DNA of 6,907 nucleotides from Haemophilus parainfluenzae (GCA_018381425.1 JAGZRY010000084.1:1-6907); one strand, 5' to 3'; shown: positions 1 through 6,179, numbered from the stretch's first letter. Notes: generated by a model from the sequence alone, not told the origin. Numbers and translations are program-made.

Positions 1-4
1 TTTA

Positions 5-13
5 ACCGCACTT
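5..13 (-). repeat. DNA uptake signal sequence (USS), perfect core
   Basis: ACCGCACTT, the complement of the core AAGTGCGGT, followed on the minus strand by an AT-rich stretch as in the extended consensus. It lies upstream of miaB and may belong to the end of a gene outside the window. The USS is the short repeat that Haemophilus-type competence machinery prefers when taking up DNA. Confidence 0.9.
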
Positions 14-123
14 TTTCTATACCGAAATGGGTAAAAGTCCATTTTACACTAGCCAGAATTCCCACAAATCTGTACAATAGCCGACCGATTTTATCTTTTA
101 ACTAATCTTTATTTTTAAGCAAT

Positions 124-1548
124 ATGACGCAAAAATTACATATTAAAACATGGGGCTGTCAGATGAATGAATACGATTCATCAAAAATGGCCGATCTTCT
201 TTTAAATACTCATGGTTTAGAATTAACTGATATTCCAGAAGAAGCCGATGTGTTACTTCTTAACACCTGTTCTATCCGTGAAAAAGCACAAGAAAAAGTG
301 TTCCATCAATTAGGTCGTTGGAAAGAATTAAAAAAACAAAATCCAAATCTAGTGATTGGTGTGGGTGGTTGTGTAGCATCACAAGAAGGTGAGCATATTC
401 GTCATCGTGCACCTTATGTGGATATCGTATTTGGTCCGCAAACTTTACATCGTTTGCCTGAAATGATTAACCAAATCCGTGGTGGTAAAAGTTCGGTGGT
501 GGATGTGAGTTTCCCTGAAATTGAGAAATTTGACCGCTTACCAGAACCTCGCGCAGAAGGTCCAACCGCGTTTGTGTCTATTATGGAAGGCTGTAATAAA
601 TATTGTACTTACTGCGTGGTGCCTTATACCCGTGGTGAAGAAGTGAGTCGTCCTGTTGATGATGTATTATTTGAAATTGCGCAGTTAGCCGATCAAGGTG
701 TACGTGAAATCAATTTATTAGGCCAAAACGTAAATGCGTATCGCGCCCCGACATTTGATGGAAGTATCTGTACATTTGCGGAATTATTGCGTTTAGTAGC
801 GTCTATTGACGGTATCGACCGTTTACGTTTTACCACCAGCCACCCAATTGAATTTACTGATGATATTATTGACGTGTATCGCGACACGCCTGAGTTGGTG
901 GACTTCGTACACTTACCGGTACAAGCTGGTTCAGACCGTATTTTAACTATGATGAAACGTGGTCATACCGCGTTAGAATATAAATCGATCATTCGTAAAT
1001 TACGTGCGGTTCGTCCAAATATTCAAATCAGCTCCGATTTCATTGTGGGCTTTCCAGGTGAAACCAATGAAGAGTTTGAACAAACAATGAACCTAATCGC
1101 ACAAGTGAATTTTGATATGAGCTTTAGCTTTATCTATTCCGCGCGTCCAGGTACACCTGCGGCAGATATGCCAGATGATGTAACCGAAGAAGAGAAGAAA
1201 CAACGTCTCTATCTTTTACAAGAGCGCATCAACCAACAAGCGGCACAATATAGCCGCCGTATGCTTGGCACAGAGCAACGCGTGTTGGTGGAAGGTCCGT
1301 CTAAGAAAGATATTATGGAATTAACAGGACGAACTGAAAACAACCGTATTGTGAATTTCCAAGGCTCCCCAGATATGATTGGTAAGTTTGTCGATATCAA
1401 GATTACCGATGTTTATACTAACTCTCTACGTGGCGATGTGGTGCGTACTGAAGATCAAATGGGATTACGTATTGCACAATCTCCACAAGAAGTGATGAAC
1501 CGTACTCGTAAAGAAGATGAATTAGGCGTAGGACGTTATCACGGCTAA
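124..1548 (+). CDS. miaB: tRNA-2-methylthio-N6-dimethylallyladenosine synthase MiaB
   Basis: Radical-SAM methylthiotransferase that converts i6A37 to ms2i6A37 in tRNAs reading codons that start with U, acting after MiaA in the cytoplasm. The 474-residue protein has the family's usual length and three-domain order. The N-terminal methylthiotransferase domain (about 4-120) carries Cys12 (WGCQMN), Cys49 (NTCS) and Cys83 (GGC), expected ligands of the auxiliary 4Fe-4S cluster. The radical-SAM domain (about 145-370) has CNKYCTYC with Cys157, Cys161 and Cys164. A C-terminal TRAM domain (about 378-440) should bind tRNA. The start fits the family N-terminus ([15 protein letters not shown]). The Shine-Dalgarno is poor (only AAGCA upstream). 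The gene stands alone, ends at a hairpin terminator at 1571-1599 and converges on a tRNA operon. All six cluster cysteines are present, so it should be active. Confidence 0.97.
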   Translation: MTQKLHIKTWGCQMNEYDSSKMADLLLNTHGLELTDIPEEADVLLLNTCSIREKAQEKVFHQLGRWKELKKQNPNLVIGVGGCVASQEGEHIRHRAPYVDIVFGPQTLHRLPEMINQIRGGKSSVVDVSFPEIEKFDRLPEPRAEGPTAFVSIMEGCNKYCTYCVVPYTRGEEVSRPVDDVLFEIAQLADQGVREINLLGQNVNAYRAPTFDGSICTFAELLRLVASIDGIDRLRFTTSHPIEFTDDIIDVYRDTPELVDFVHLPVQAGSDRILTMMKRGHTALEYKSIIRKLRAVRPNIQISSDFIVGFPGETNEEFEQTMNLIAQVNFDMSFSFIYSARPGTPAADMPDDVTEEEKKQRLYLLQERINQQAAQYSRRMLGTEQRVLVEGPSKKDIMELTGRTENNRIVNFQGSPDMIGKFVDIKITDVYTNSLRGDVVRTEDQMGLRIAQSPQEVMNRTRKEDELGVGRYHG

Positions 1549-1570
1549 TCATTTAAGAATATAGATAAGT

Positions 1571-1599
1571 AACCGTACGAAAGTGCGGTTATTTTTTTA
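1571..1599 (+). terminator. Rho-independent terminator of miaB, containing a USS
   Basis: The arms AACCGTAC (1571-1578) and GTGCGGTT (1583-1590) pair over 8 bp with one G-U wobble. They close a GAAA tetraloop at 1579-1582, and a run of seven T follows at 1592-1598. It begins 22 bases after the miaB stop. The right arm is part of a perfect USS; the left arm is a poorer copy in inverted orientation. Confidence 0.88.
1581..1589 (+). repeat. DNA uptake signal sequence (USS), perfect core
   Basis: AAGTGCGGT followed by TATTTTTTT, which matches the AT-rich flank of the extended USS. It supplies the right arm of the miaB terminator hairpin. Confidence 0.92.
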
Positions 1600-1650
1600 T
1601 GTGTTTTTTTGAAAAGAGAGTAGGAAAGTTTTATCCTAAATTTTAGACAT

Positions 1651-1673
1651 AAAAAAACACCAATTAAGGTGCT
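1651..1673 (-). terminator. Rho-independent terminator of the Gly-Leu-Lys tRNA operon
   Basis: Read on the minus strand, AGCACC and GGTGTT pair (one G-U wobble) around the loop TTAATT. The T run falls at 1657-1651. It begins 10 bases after the CCA end of tRNA-Lys. It faces the miaB terminator, so the two convergent transcripts are stopped separately. Confidence 0.82.
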
Positions 1674-1682
1674 GATTTGAAG

Positions 1683-1758
1683 TGGTGGGTCGTGAAGGAT
1701 TCGAACCTTCGACCAACGGATTAAAAGTCCGCTGCTCTACCGACTGAGCTAACGACCC
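1683..1758 (-). tRNA. tRNA-Lys (anticodon UUU)
   Basis: A 76-nt cloverleaf with 5' GGGTCGT pairing with ACGACCC, discriminator A73 and an encoded CCA. The anticodon TTT is at 1725-1723 in the loop CTTTTAA, and the T-loop is GGTTCGAATCC. It is very similar to the tRNA-Lys of Escherichia coli as I recall it. It is the last gene of the three-tRNA operon, 19 bases after tRNA-Leu. A37 follows U36, so threonylcarbamoyl-A is the expected modification there, not the MiaB product. Confidence 0.97.
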
Positions 1759-1777
1759 ACTGGTATCATTTTTGAAA

Positions 1778-1864
1778 TGGTGCCCGAAGCCAGACTTGAA
1801 CTGGCACGCCTCGAAAGGCGAGGGATTTTAAATCCCTTGTGTCTACCGATTCCACCACTCGGGC
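1778..1864 (-). tRNA. tRNA-Leu (anticodon UAA)
   Basis: An 87-nt class II tRNA with a long variable arm (CTCGCC... paired around TTTCG), an acceptor stem from GCCCGA, discriminator A73 and an encoded CCA. The anticodon TAA is at 1830-1828. The anticodon loop TTTAAAA has A36-A37-A38, the motif MiaA recognises, so this tRNA is expected to receive ms2i6A37 through MiaA and MiaB. It is the middle gene of the operon and starts only 4 bases after the CCA of tRNA-Gly. Confidence 0.97.
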
Positions 1865-1868
1865 AAAT

Positions 1869-1944
<76 letters not shown>

Positions 1945-1972
1945 GTTTGCTTGTTGCCAAACAACGGGGCGT

Positions 1973-2000
1973 ATTTTACGGATTTATCTCATTGTGTCAA
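1973..2000 (-). promoter_or_regulatory. Sigma-70 promoter of the tRNA operon, stringent-type
   Basis: On the minus strand there is a consensus -35 TTGACA (2000-1995), a 16-base spacer and a -10 TAAAAT (1978-1973, 5 of 6). It is followed by the GC-rich discriminator ACGCCCCG. The region upstream of -35 is rich in A and T tracts, like an UP element. A start near 1966 would give a leader of about 22 bases before tRNA-Gly. A GC-rich discriminator is typical of stable-RNA promoters repressed by ppGpp with DksA; that this one is so controlled is inference. Confidence 0.85.
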
Positions 2001-2045
2001 ATAAAATTCGTAAAAAAAGTTTTTGATTGCTTAAAAATAGTTCAA

Positions 2046-2084
2046 AAATAAAAGGTGAGATTAAAATAACCGCACCTTTTATTT
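2046..2084 (-). terminator. Rho-independent terminator of pgsA
   Basis: A perfect 12-bp inverted repeat: AAATAAAAGGTG at 2046-2057 and its complement at 2073-2084, with a 15-base loop. On the minus strand it lies 15 bases after the pgsA stop and ends in TTTTATTTTTG. The loop side contains ACCGCACCT at 2069-2077, a USS core with one mismatch. It should keep pgsA transcription out of the tRNA operon. The symmetric AT-rich arms could also work in the other direction. Confidence 0.75.
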
Positions 2085-2099
2085 AAAATTTAGTCAATT

Positions 2100-2657
2100 C
2101 TATAATTTAATGTTATCTAACAAGCTGCCTTTTGCTGCTTTTAAGTATTGGAGCATTGACCAAACCGTTAAAATCGCAGCTAAATAGAGCAATACAATTG
2201 CTAGCGTTTCCATATACACATTATATCGCCAGAGTAATCCACCTAAGGCTAGCATTTGAGATGTCGTTTTCACTTTTCCTAGCCATGAAACGGCCACTTT
2301 ATTACGTTCACCTAATTCAGCCATCCATTCGCGTAAAGCAGAGATAATGATTTCACGTGAAATCATAATAATGGCAGGAATGGTAATCCAGAAAGAATGT
2401 TGATATTCCACAATTAATACAAGTGCGGTAATAACCATCACTTTATCAGCTACAGGATCAAGGAAAGCACCGAAACGAGTTGTTTGTTTTAATTTTCGAG
2501 CGAGATAGCCATCAAACCAGTCGGTGACACCAGCAATAAAGAAAATGAGCGTTGTAATAAAAGGAGCAGAAGGGATAGGCAAATAAAATGCCACGACGAA
2601 GAATGGAATTAAAATCACTCGGAGAATCGTCAGGAAAATAGGAATATTATATTTCAT
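2100..2657 (-). CDS. pgsA: CDP-diacylglycerol--glycerol-3-phosphate 3-phosphatidyltransferase PgsA
   Basis: Inner-membrane enzyme that joins CDP-diacylglycerol and glycerol 3-phosphate to make phosphatidylglycerophosphate, the first committed step to phosphatidylglycerol and cardiolipin. The 185-residue protein has the complete CDP-alcohol phosphotransferase signature: D46-x2-D49-G50-x2-A53-R54-x8-G63-x3-D67-x3-D71. The four aspartates bind the metal ions. Hydrophobic segments lie near 8-28, 32-45, 72-84, 88-106, 133-143 and 148-170. The start [14 protein letters not shown] matches the family N-terminus. No Shine-Dalgarno precedes the ATG; a USS sits there instead. A perfect USS also lies inside the gene and encodes T77-A78-L79. 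It is transcribed alone, between its own terminator and that of the peroxiredoxin gene. Confidence 0.96.
   Translation of the reverse strand: MKYNIPIFLTILRVILIPFFVVAFYLPIPSAPFITTLIFFIAGVTDWFDGYLARKLKQTTRFGAFLDPVADKVMVITALVLIVEYQHSFWITIPAIIMISREIIISALREWMAELGERNKVAVSWLGKVKTTSQMLALGGLLWRYNVYMETLAIVLLYLAAILTVWSMLQYLKAAKGSLLDNIKL
2421..2429 (+). repeat. DNA uptake signal sequence (USS), intragenic
   Basis: A perfect AAGTGCGGT inside pgsA, the only perfect core in this window that lies in a coding region. On the gene's strand it reads ACC GCA CTT, coding Thr77-Ala78-Leu79 in a membrane segment. Confidence 0.9.
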
Positions 2658-2664
2658 AAAAATA

Positions 2665-2673
2665 ACCGCACTT
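2665..2673 (-). repeat. DNA uptake signal sequence (USS), just upstream of pgsA
   Basis: A perfect core on the minus strand followed by TATTTTT and then the pgsA ATG. It fits the extended USS (core plus AT-rich flank) and occupies the place where a ribosome binding site would be expected. Confidence 0.92.
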
Positions 2674-2679
2674 TGGTTA

Positions 2680-2708
2680 AATATACGTTCATTCTAAAGG
2701 ATCTACAA
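2680..2708 (-). promoter_or_regulatory. Candidate sigma-70 promoter of pgsA
   Basis: On the minus strand, -10 TATATT (2685-2680, 5 of 6) is 17 bases from a weak -35 TTGTAG (2708-2703, 3 of 6). Transcription would start near 2673, giving a leader of about 16 bases. The position just after the peroxiredoxin terminator fits, but the -35 match is poor. Confidence 0.4.
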
Positions 2709-2714
2709 AAATAA

Positions 2715-2739
2715 AAAAAGCCACATTAAGTGGCTTTTT
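2715..2739 (-). terminator. Rho-independent terminator of the peroxiredoxin gene
   Basis: AAAAAGCCAC (2715-2724) and GTGGCTTTTT (2730-2739) pair perfectly over 10 bp around ATTAA. On the minus strand the hairpin starts 8 bases after the peroxiredoxin stop and ends in a run of seven T. It separates this gene from pgsA. Confidence 0.92.
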
Positions 2740-2747
2740 CTTAAAAA

Positions 2748-3350
2748 TTAAAGTTTGTCAGCGTTTTGTTTCAAGTATTTAGCAACACCTTCAGGGCTGT
2801 CTTTCATACCTTCTTTGCCTTTTTCCCATTGAGCTGGGCAAACTTCACCGTGTTCTTCGTGGAATTGTAACGCATCTACCATACGTAACATTTCATCGAT
2901 GTTACGACCTAATGGTAAGTCATTAACCACTTGGTGGCGAACAACCCCATTTTTGTCAATTAAGAATGATGCACGTAATGCAACGCCAGCTTCTGGATGT
3001 TCAATACCGTATGCTTGAGCGATTTCGTGTTTAACGTCAGCTGCTAATGCATATTTAACTGCACCGATACCGCCGTTTTCAGTTGGGGTATTACGCCATG
3101 CGTTGTGAGTGAATTGAGAGTCAATAGATACACCAACAACTTCAACACCACGTTTTTTGAATTCTTCATAACGGTGGTCGAATGCGATTAACTCAGATGG
3201 GCAAACGAAAGTGAAGTCTAATGGGTAGAAGAATAATACCGCTGCTTTACCTTCGATGTGTTTTTTGAAATTGAAGTTATCAACGATTTCACCATTGCCT
3301 AAAACTGCAGAGGAAGTAAAATCTGGAGCTTGACGAGTTACTAATACCAT
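2748..3350 (-). CDS. Typical 2-Cys peroxiredoxin (AhpC/Prx1 type)
   Basis: Thiol peroxidase that reduces hydrogen peroxide, organic hydroperoxides and probably peroxynitrite in the cytoplasm. The 200-residue protein has the active site P43-x3-T47-x2-C50 (FTFVCPSE) with peroxidatic Cys50, catalytic Arg126 (ALRASF) and resolving Cys171 in EVCPAQW near the C-terminus. This is the arrangement of the obligate-dimer Prx1/AhpC subfamily. GGIG at 93-96 and KYLK at 191-194 sit where over-oxidation-sensitive enzymes have GGLG and YF. There is no AhpF next to it, so the reductant may be thioredoxin; this is inference. An in-frame ATG two codons upstream (3354-3356) would add Met-Thr. I prefer 3350 because AGGA (3363-3360) is 9 bases from it but only 3 from the upstream ATG, and the family usually begins MVLV. 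Confidence 0.93.
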   Translation of the reverse strand: MVLVTRQAPDFTSSAVLGNGEIVDNFNFKKHIEGKAAVLFFYPLDFTFVCPSELIAFDHRYEEFKKRGVEVVGVSIDSQFTHNAWRNTPTENGGIGAVKYALAADVKHEIAQAYGIEHPEAGVALRASFLIDKNGVVRHQVVNDLPLGRNIDEMLRMVDALQFHEEHGEVCPAQWEKGKEGMKDSPEGVAKYLKQNADKL

Positions 3351-3359
3351 AGTCATAAT

Positions 3360-3363
3360 TCCT
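3360..3363 (-). promoter_or_regulatory. Ribosome binding site of the peroxiredoxin gene
   Basis: AGGA on the minus strand. The spacer is 9 bases to the ATG at 3350 and 3 bases to the ATG at 3356, so spacing favours the downstream start. Confidence 0.6.
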
Positions 3364-3381
3364 ATATGAATGTTAATAAAA

Positions 3382-3399
3382 ATTTTGCGGATGCAAAAT
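3382..3399. promoter_or_regulatory. Operator-like dyad upstream of the peroxiredoxin gene
   Basis: The perfect inverted repeat ATTTTGC-GGAT-GCAAAAT (7-bp arms, 4-base centre) lies about 30 bases before the peroxiredoxin start. The spacing suits either a repressor or activator site or a small hairpin in the mRNA leader. I do not recognise the binding protein. Confidence 0.35.
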
Positions 3400-3423
3400 G
3401 CGGGTAATATTTTAAAAAAATTA

Positions 3424-3432
3424 ACCGCACTT
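3424..3432 (-). repeat. DNA uptake signal sequence (USS) in the divergent intergenic region
   Basis: A perfect core on the minus strand, followed by TAATTTTTTTAAAA as in the extended USS. It lies between the divergent peroxiredoxin and metC genes, 58 bases before the metC ATG. Confidence 0.92.
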
Positions 3433-3479
3433 TAACAGCTGTTTTTATCTATTGAATTAATTAATATTGTCTAAGTTAT

Positions 3480-3485
3480 AGGTGA
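3480..3485 (+). promoter_or_regulatory. Ribosome binding site of metC
   Basis: AGGTGA, 5 bases before the ATG at 3491. It overlaps an in-frame GTG at 3482, which therefore cannot be the start served by this site. This decides the metC start. Confidence 0.75.
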
Positions 3486-3490
3486 AATAT

Positions 3491-4681
3491 ATGTCAGAAC
3501 ATCATACTTTATCGACCACATTGGTTCATGCAGGACGTAAAAAACGTTTTACTCAAGGTTCTGTTAACCCCGTAGTTCAACGCGCATCTTCTTTAGTATT
3601 TGAGACCATTGCGGATAAAAAACATTGCACAAAAAATCGTTACAAGGGAGAGCTTTTCTACGGTCGTCGTGGCACGTTAACGCACTTTGCACTTCAAGAT
3701 TTAATGTGTGAAATGGAAGGCGGGGCAGGTTGTTATCTTTATCCCTGTGGTGCTGCAGCGGTAACAAACGCTATTTTATCATTTGTAGAAACGGGCGATC
3801 ACGTTTTAATGACAGGAGCGGCGTATGAGCCGACACAAGATTTTTGCAATGTGATTTTGAAAAAAATGCATATTGATACGACCTATTATGATCCAATGAT
3901 AGGCGCAGAGATTGCGAAACTTGTGCAGCCAAATACGAAAGTCTTATTTTTAGAGTCACCAAGTTCTTTAACGATGGAAGTGCCAGATATTCCTGCGATT
4001 GTTAAAGCCGTTCGAGCTGTGAGCCCTGAAATCGTTATTATGATCGATAATACATGGGCGGCAGGCGTACTATTCAAAGCGTTAGAACACGGGATTGATA
4101 TCTCTATTCAAGCAGGAACGAAATATTTAGTGGGGCATTCTGATATTATGATCGGTACAGCCGTGGCTAATGCACGTACTTGGGATAAATTGCGTGAGCA
4201 TTCTTATTTAATGGGACAAATGGTTGATGCGGATTCCGCTTATACGACTGCACGTGGTATTCGGACCTTAGGTGTGCGATTAAAACAACATCATGAAAGT
4301 AGTTTAAAAGTGGCCAAATGGTTAAGTGAACAACCACAAGTTAAAGCAGTATATCATCCTGCGCTACCAAGCTGTCCAGGCCATGAAAACTTTAAACGTG
4401 ACTTTACCGGCGCAAGCGGTTTATTCTCTTTTGAATTACATAAACGTTTAAACGATGAAGAGCTTTCTGTCTTTATGGATCACTTTGAGCTTTTCACAAT
4501 GGCTTATTCTTGGGGCGGGTTTGAATCGCTCATTTTATGCAATCAACCAGAAGAAATTGCAAAAATTCGCCCAAGTATTGAGCGTAAATTAACGGGATCA
4601 TTAATTCGTCTGCATATTGGATTTGAAGACACAGATGAATTAATTGCTGATCTTCAAGCGGGCTTTGACCGAATCAAATAA
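3491..4681 (+). CDS. metC: Cystathionine beta-lyase MetC
   Basis: PLP enzyme that splits cystathionine into homocysteine, pyruvate and ammonia, the second-to-last step to methionine, in the cytoplasm. The 396-residue protein has the fold-type I Cys/Met-metabolism signature. Lys211 in [11 protein letters not shown] should form the Schiff base, and Asp186 (IDNTW) contacts the pyridine nitrogen. Tyr57 and Arg59 (FYGRRG) bind the cofactor phosphate from the partner subunit. Tyr112 stacks on the ring, and Arg373 (LIRLHIG) holds the substrate carboxylate. YSWGGFES near 339-346 is typical of the lyase rather than of MetB. An in-frame GTG three codons upstream is rejected because the ribosome site overlaps it. 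The gene is divergent from the peroxiredoxin gene and followed by a strong hairpin, so it is probably monocistronic. No MetJ box (AGACGTCT) is seen upstream. Confidence 0.95.
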   Translation: MSEHHTLSTTLVHAGRKKRFTQGSVNPVVQRASSLVFETIADKKHCTKNRYKGELFYGRRGTLTHFALQDLMCEMEGGAGCYLYPCGAAAVTNAILSFVETGDHVLMTGAAYEPTQDFCNVILKKMHIDTTYYDPMIGAEIAKLVQPNTKVLFLESPSSLTMEVPDIPAIVKAVRAVSPEIVIMIDNTWAAGVLFKALEHGIDISIQAGTKYLVGHSDIMIGTAVANARTWDKLREHSYLMGQMVDADSAYTTARGIRTLGVRLKQHHESSLKVAKWLSEQPQVKAVYHPALPSCPGHENFKRDFTGASGLFSFELHKRLNDEELSVFMDHFELFTMAYSWGGFESLILCNQPEEIAKIRPSIERKLTGSLIRLHIGFEDTDELIADLQAGFDRIK

Positions 4682-4686
4682 GAAAG

Positions 4687-4715
4687 AGGGCTGTTTATGT
4701 AAACAGCCCTTATTT
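4687..4715 (+). terminator. Rho-independent terminator of metC
   Basis: AGGGCTGTTTA (4687-4697) pairs perfectly with 4700-4710 around a very short centre, so the real loop is probably TATGTA. The tail TTATTT is broken by an A. It starts 5 bases after the metC stop. A second small hairpin, ACTCAA-TCT-TTGAGT at 4716-4730, follows directly. Confidence 0.8.
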
Positions 4716-4772
4716 ACTCAATCTTTGAGTTGATTTATCATAGTCAGCATTTTTAGTAACTAGAGAAGAACA

Positions 4773-6128
4773 ATGAAACATATTCATATTTTAGGCATCT
4801 GCGGGACCTTTATGGGTGGCGTTGCGATGATTGCCAAACAAATGGGCTATAAAGTAACAGGCTCCGATACCAATGTTTACCCACCGATGAGCACTTTTTT
4901 ACAAGAGCAGGGCATTGAAATTATTCCTAATTATGATGTAGCTCAACTTCAGCCTGCACCCGATATGGTGATTGTCGGAAATGCCATGAAGCGTGGTAAT
5001 CCTTGCGTGGAATATGTTTTGGATAATGCCTTGCCTTACACATCCGGTCCACAATGGTTACACGACCATTTATTACGTAATCGTTGGGTGTTAGCTGTTT
5101 CAGGTACACATGGTAAAACCACAACAACGGGTATGTTGACCTGGATTTTAGAACAAAATGGGTTAAAACCCGGTTTCCTAATCGGTGGTATTGCAGGGAA
5201 TTTTGGTACATCAGCTCGTTTAGGGGAGAGTGAGTTCTTCGTGATTGAGGCAGATGAGTACGATACGGCGTTATTTGATAAACGCTCTAAATTTGTACAT
5301 TACAATCCGAAAACCTTGATCATTAACAATATTAGCTTCGATCATGCTGATATTTTCGACGATCTTCACGCGATCCAACGTCAATTCCATCATATGATCA
5401 GAACCATTCCTTCCACAGGACGCGTTCTTTCTTTTGCAGATGAACAGAGCGTGAAAGAAACCCTCAATATGGGTTGTTGGTCAGAACAGCAATTTATCGG
5501 TAAAGATAAAGAATGGTTTGCGGAACGTATTACCAATGATTGTTCAGAATTTGCCGTCTTCCATTATGGTAAAAAAGTGGCTGAAGTGAAATGGAATATT
5601 GTCGGACAGCACAATATGCACAATGCTTTAATGGCGATTGCGGCGGCTTACCATGCGGGTGTCAAAATTGAAGATGCATGTCATGCATTAGGTAGCTTTA
5701 TCAATGCAAAACGTCGTTTAGAGGTGAAGGGGGAAGTAAACGGTATTACGGTTTATGATGACTTCGCTCATCATCCAGAAGCCATTCTGGCGACACTCAC
5801 TGCGTTACGCGATAAAGTAGGTGGTGGCGTACGTATTCTTGCCGTATTAGAGCCTCGTTCAAACACCATGAAAATGGGCGTGCATAAAGATGAAATTGCA
5901 CCAGCACTTGGTCGAGCTGATGCGGTGTTTATGCTACAACCAGATAATATTCCATGGGATGTGGCTGAAATTGCGGGAGAATGTGTTCAACCAGCACATT
6001 ACACAGGAAATATTGATAAATTAGTGGATATGATTGTGGCTGAAGCGAAACCAACGGATCAGATTCTTGTGATGTCAAACGGTAGCTTTGGAGGCATTCA
6101 TCAAAAGATTTTAGATCGATTAAAATAA
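4773..6128 (+). CDS. mpl: UDP-N-acetylmuramate:L-alanyl-gamma-D-glutamyl-meso-diaminopimelate ligase Mpl
   Basis: Cytoplasmic recycling enzyme that attaches the tripeptide L-Ala-gamma-D-Glu-meso-DAP, recovered from the cell wall, to UDP-MurNAc using ATP. The 451-residue protein is a Mur ligase. The N-terminal UDP-binding domain has GICGTFMGG (8-16). The central ATPase domain has the P-loop SGTHGKTTT (110-118), EADEYD (159-164) and NNISFDHADIF (185-195). GQHNMHNALMAIAA (278-291) precedes the C-terminal domain with YDDFAHHP (328-335) and LEPRSNTMKMG (359-369). The GTFMGG form, in place of the GxGGxGM usual in MurC, and the AHHP motif favour Mpl over MurC. The start is ATG with GAGAAG upstream. 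The metC hairpin separates it from metC; it may be transcribed with the membrane protein gene 73 bases downstream. Confidence 0.96.
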   Translation: MKHIHILGICGTFMGGVAMIAKQMGYKVTGSDTNVYPPMSTFLQEQGIEIIPNYDVAQLQPAPDMVIVGNAMKRGNPCVEYVLDNALPYTSGPQWLHDHLLRNRWVLAVSGTHGKTTTTGMLTWILEQNGLKPGFLIGGIAGNFGTSARLGESEFFVIEADEYDTALFDKRSKFVHYNPKTLIINNISFDHADIFDDLHAIQRQFHHMIRTIPSTGRVLSFADEQSVKETLNMGCWSEQQFIGKDKEWFAERITNDCSEFAVFHYGKKVAEVKWNIVGQHNMHNALMAIAAAYHAGVKIEDACHALGSFINAKRRLEVKGEVNGITVYDDFAHHPEAILATLTALRDKVGGGVRILAVLEPRSNTMKMGVHKDEIAPALGRADAVFMLQPDNIPWDVAEIAGECVQPAHYTGNIDKLVDMIVAEAKPTDQILVMSNGSFGGIHQKILDRLK

Positions 6129-6137
6129 TCTCAATGT

Positions 6138-6179
6138 AAAGTGCTGTCAGAAATAAGAGTGTTTTTAACCGCACTTTTA
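6138..6179 (+). terminator. Possible weak terminator made from an inverted USS pair
   Basis: AAAGTGCTGT (6138-6147) and ACCGCACTTT (6168-6177) pair at 9 of 10 positions around a 20-base loop. Only a short T run follows. It lies 9 bases after the mpl stop and before the next ribosome site. The large loop and weak tail suggest partial termination at best. Confidence 0.4.
6168..6176 (-). repeat. DNA uptake signal sequence (USS), perfect core
   Basis: ACCGCACTT between mpl and the membrane protein gene. A one-mismatch core in inverted orientation lies at 6139-6147, and together they form the hairpin listed separately. Confidence 0.9.

Noticed and set aside
73..78. TACAAT as a -10 element for miaB.
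   Set aside because: It is 5 of 6, but no acceptable -35 lies 16-18 bases upstream; TTTACA at 43-48 is too far (24 bases).
3438..3452. OxyR-like half-site on the minus strand (ATAG-ATAAAAA-CAGC) upstream of the peroxiredoxin gene.
   Set aside because: It matches only part of the loose OxyR pattern; the second half of the dyad (CTAT) is missing. In an AT-rich region this is easily chance.
3453..3482. TTGAAT (3453) as the -35 of a metC promoter with TATAGG as the -10.
   Set aside because: The -10 would overlap the ribosome site and leave almost no leader, and the match is poor.
4716..4730. Small hairpin ACTCAA-TCT-TTGAGT after the metC terminator.
   Set aside because: Six base pairs with no T run; it may reinforce the terminator but does not stand as a separate feature.
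4927..5211. A 94-codon open frame on the minus strand inside mpl, and a 97-codon one at 5929-6222.
   Set aside because: Both are antisense to a well-supported gene, lack family-like motifs and are explained by the coding frame opposite.
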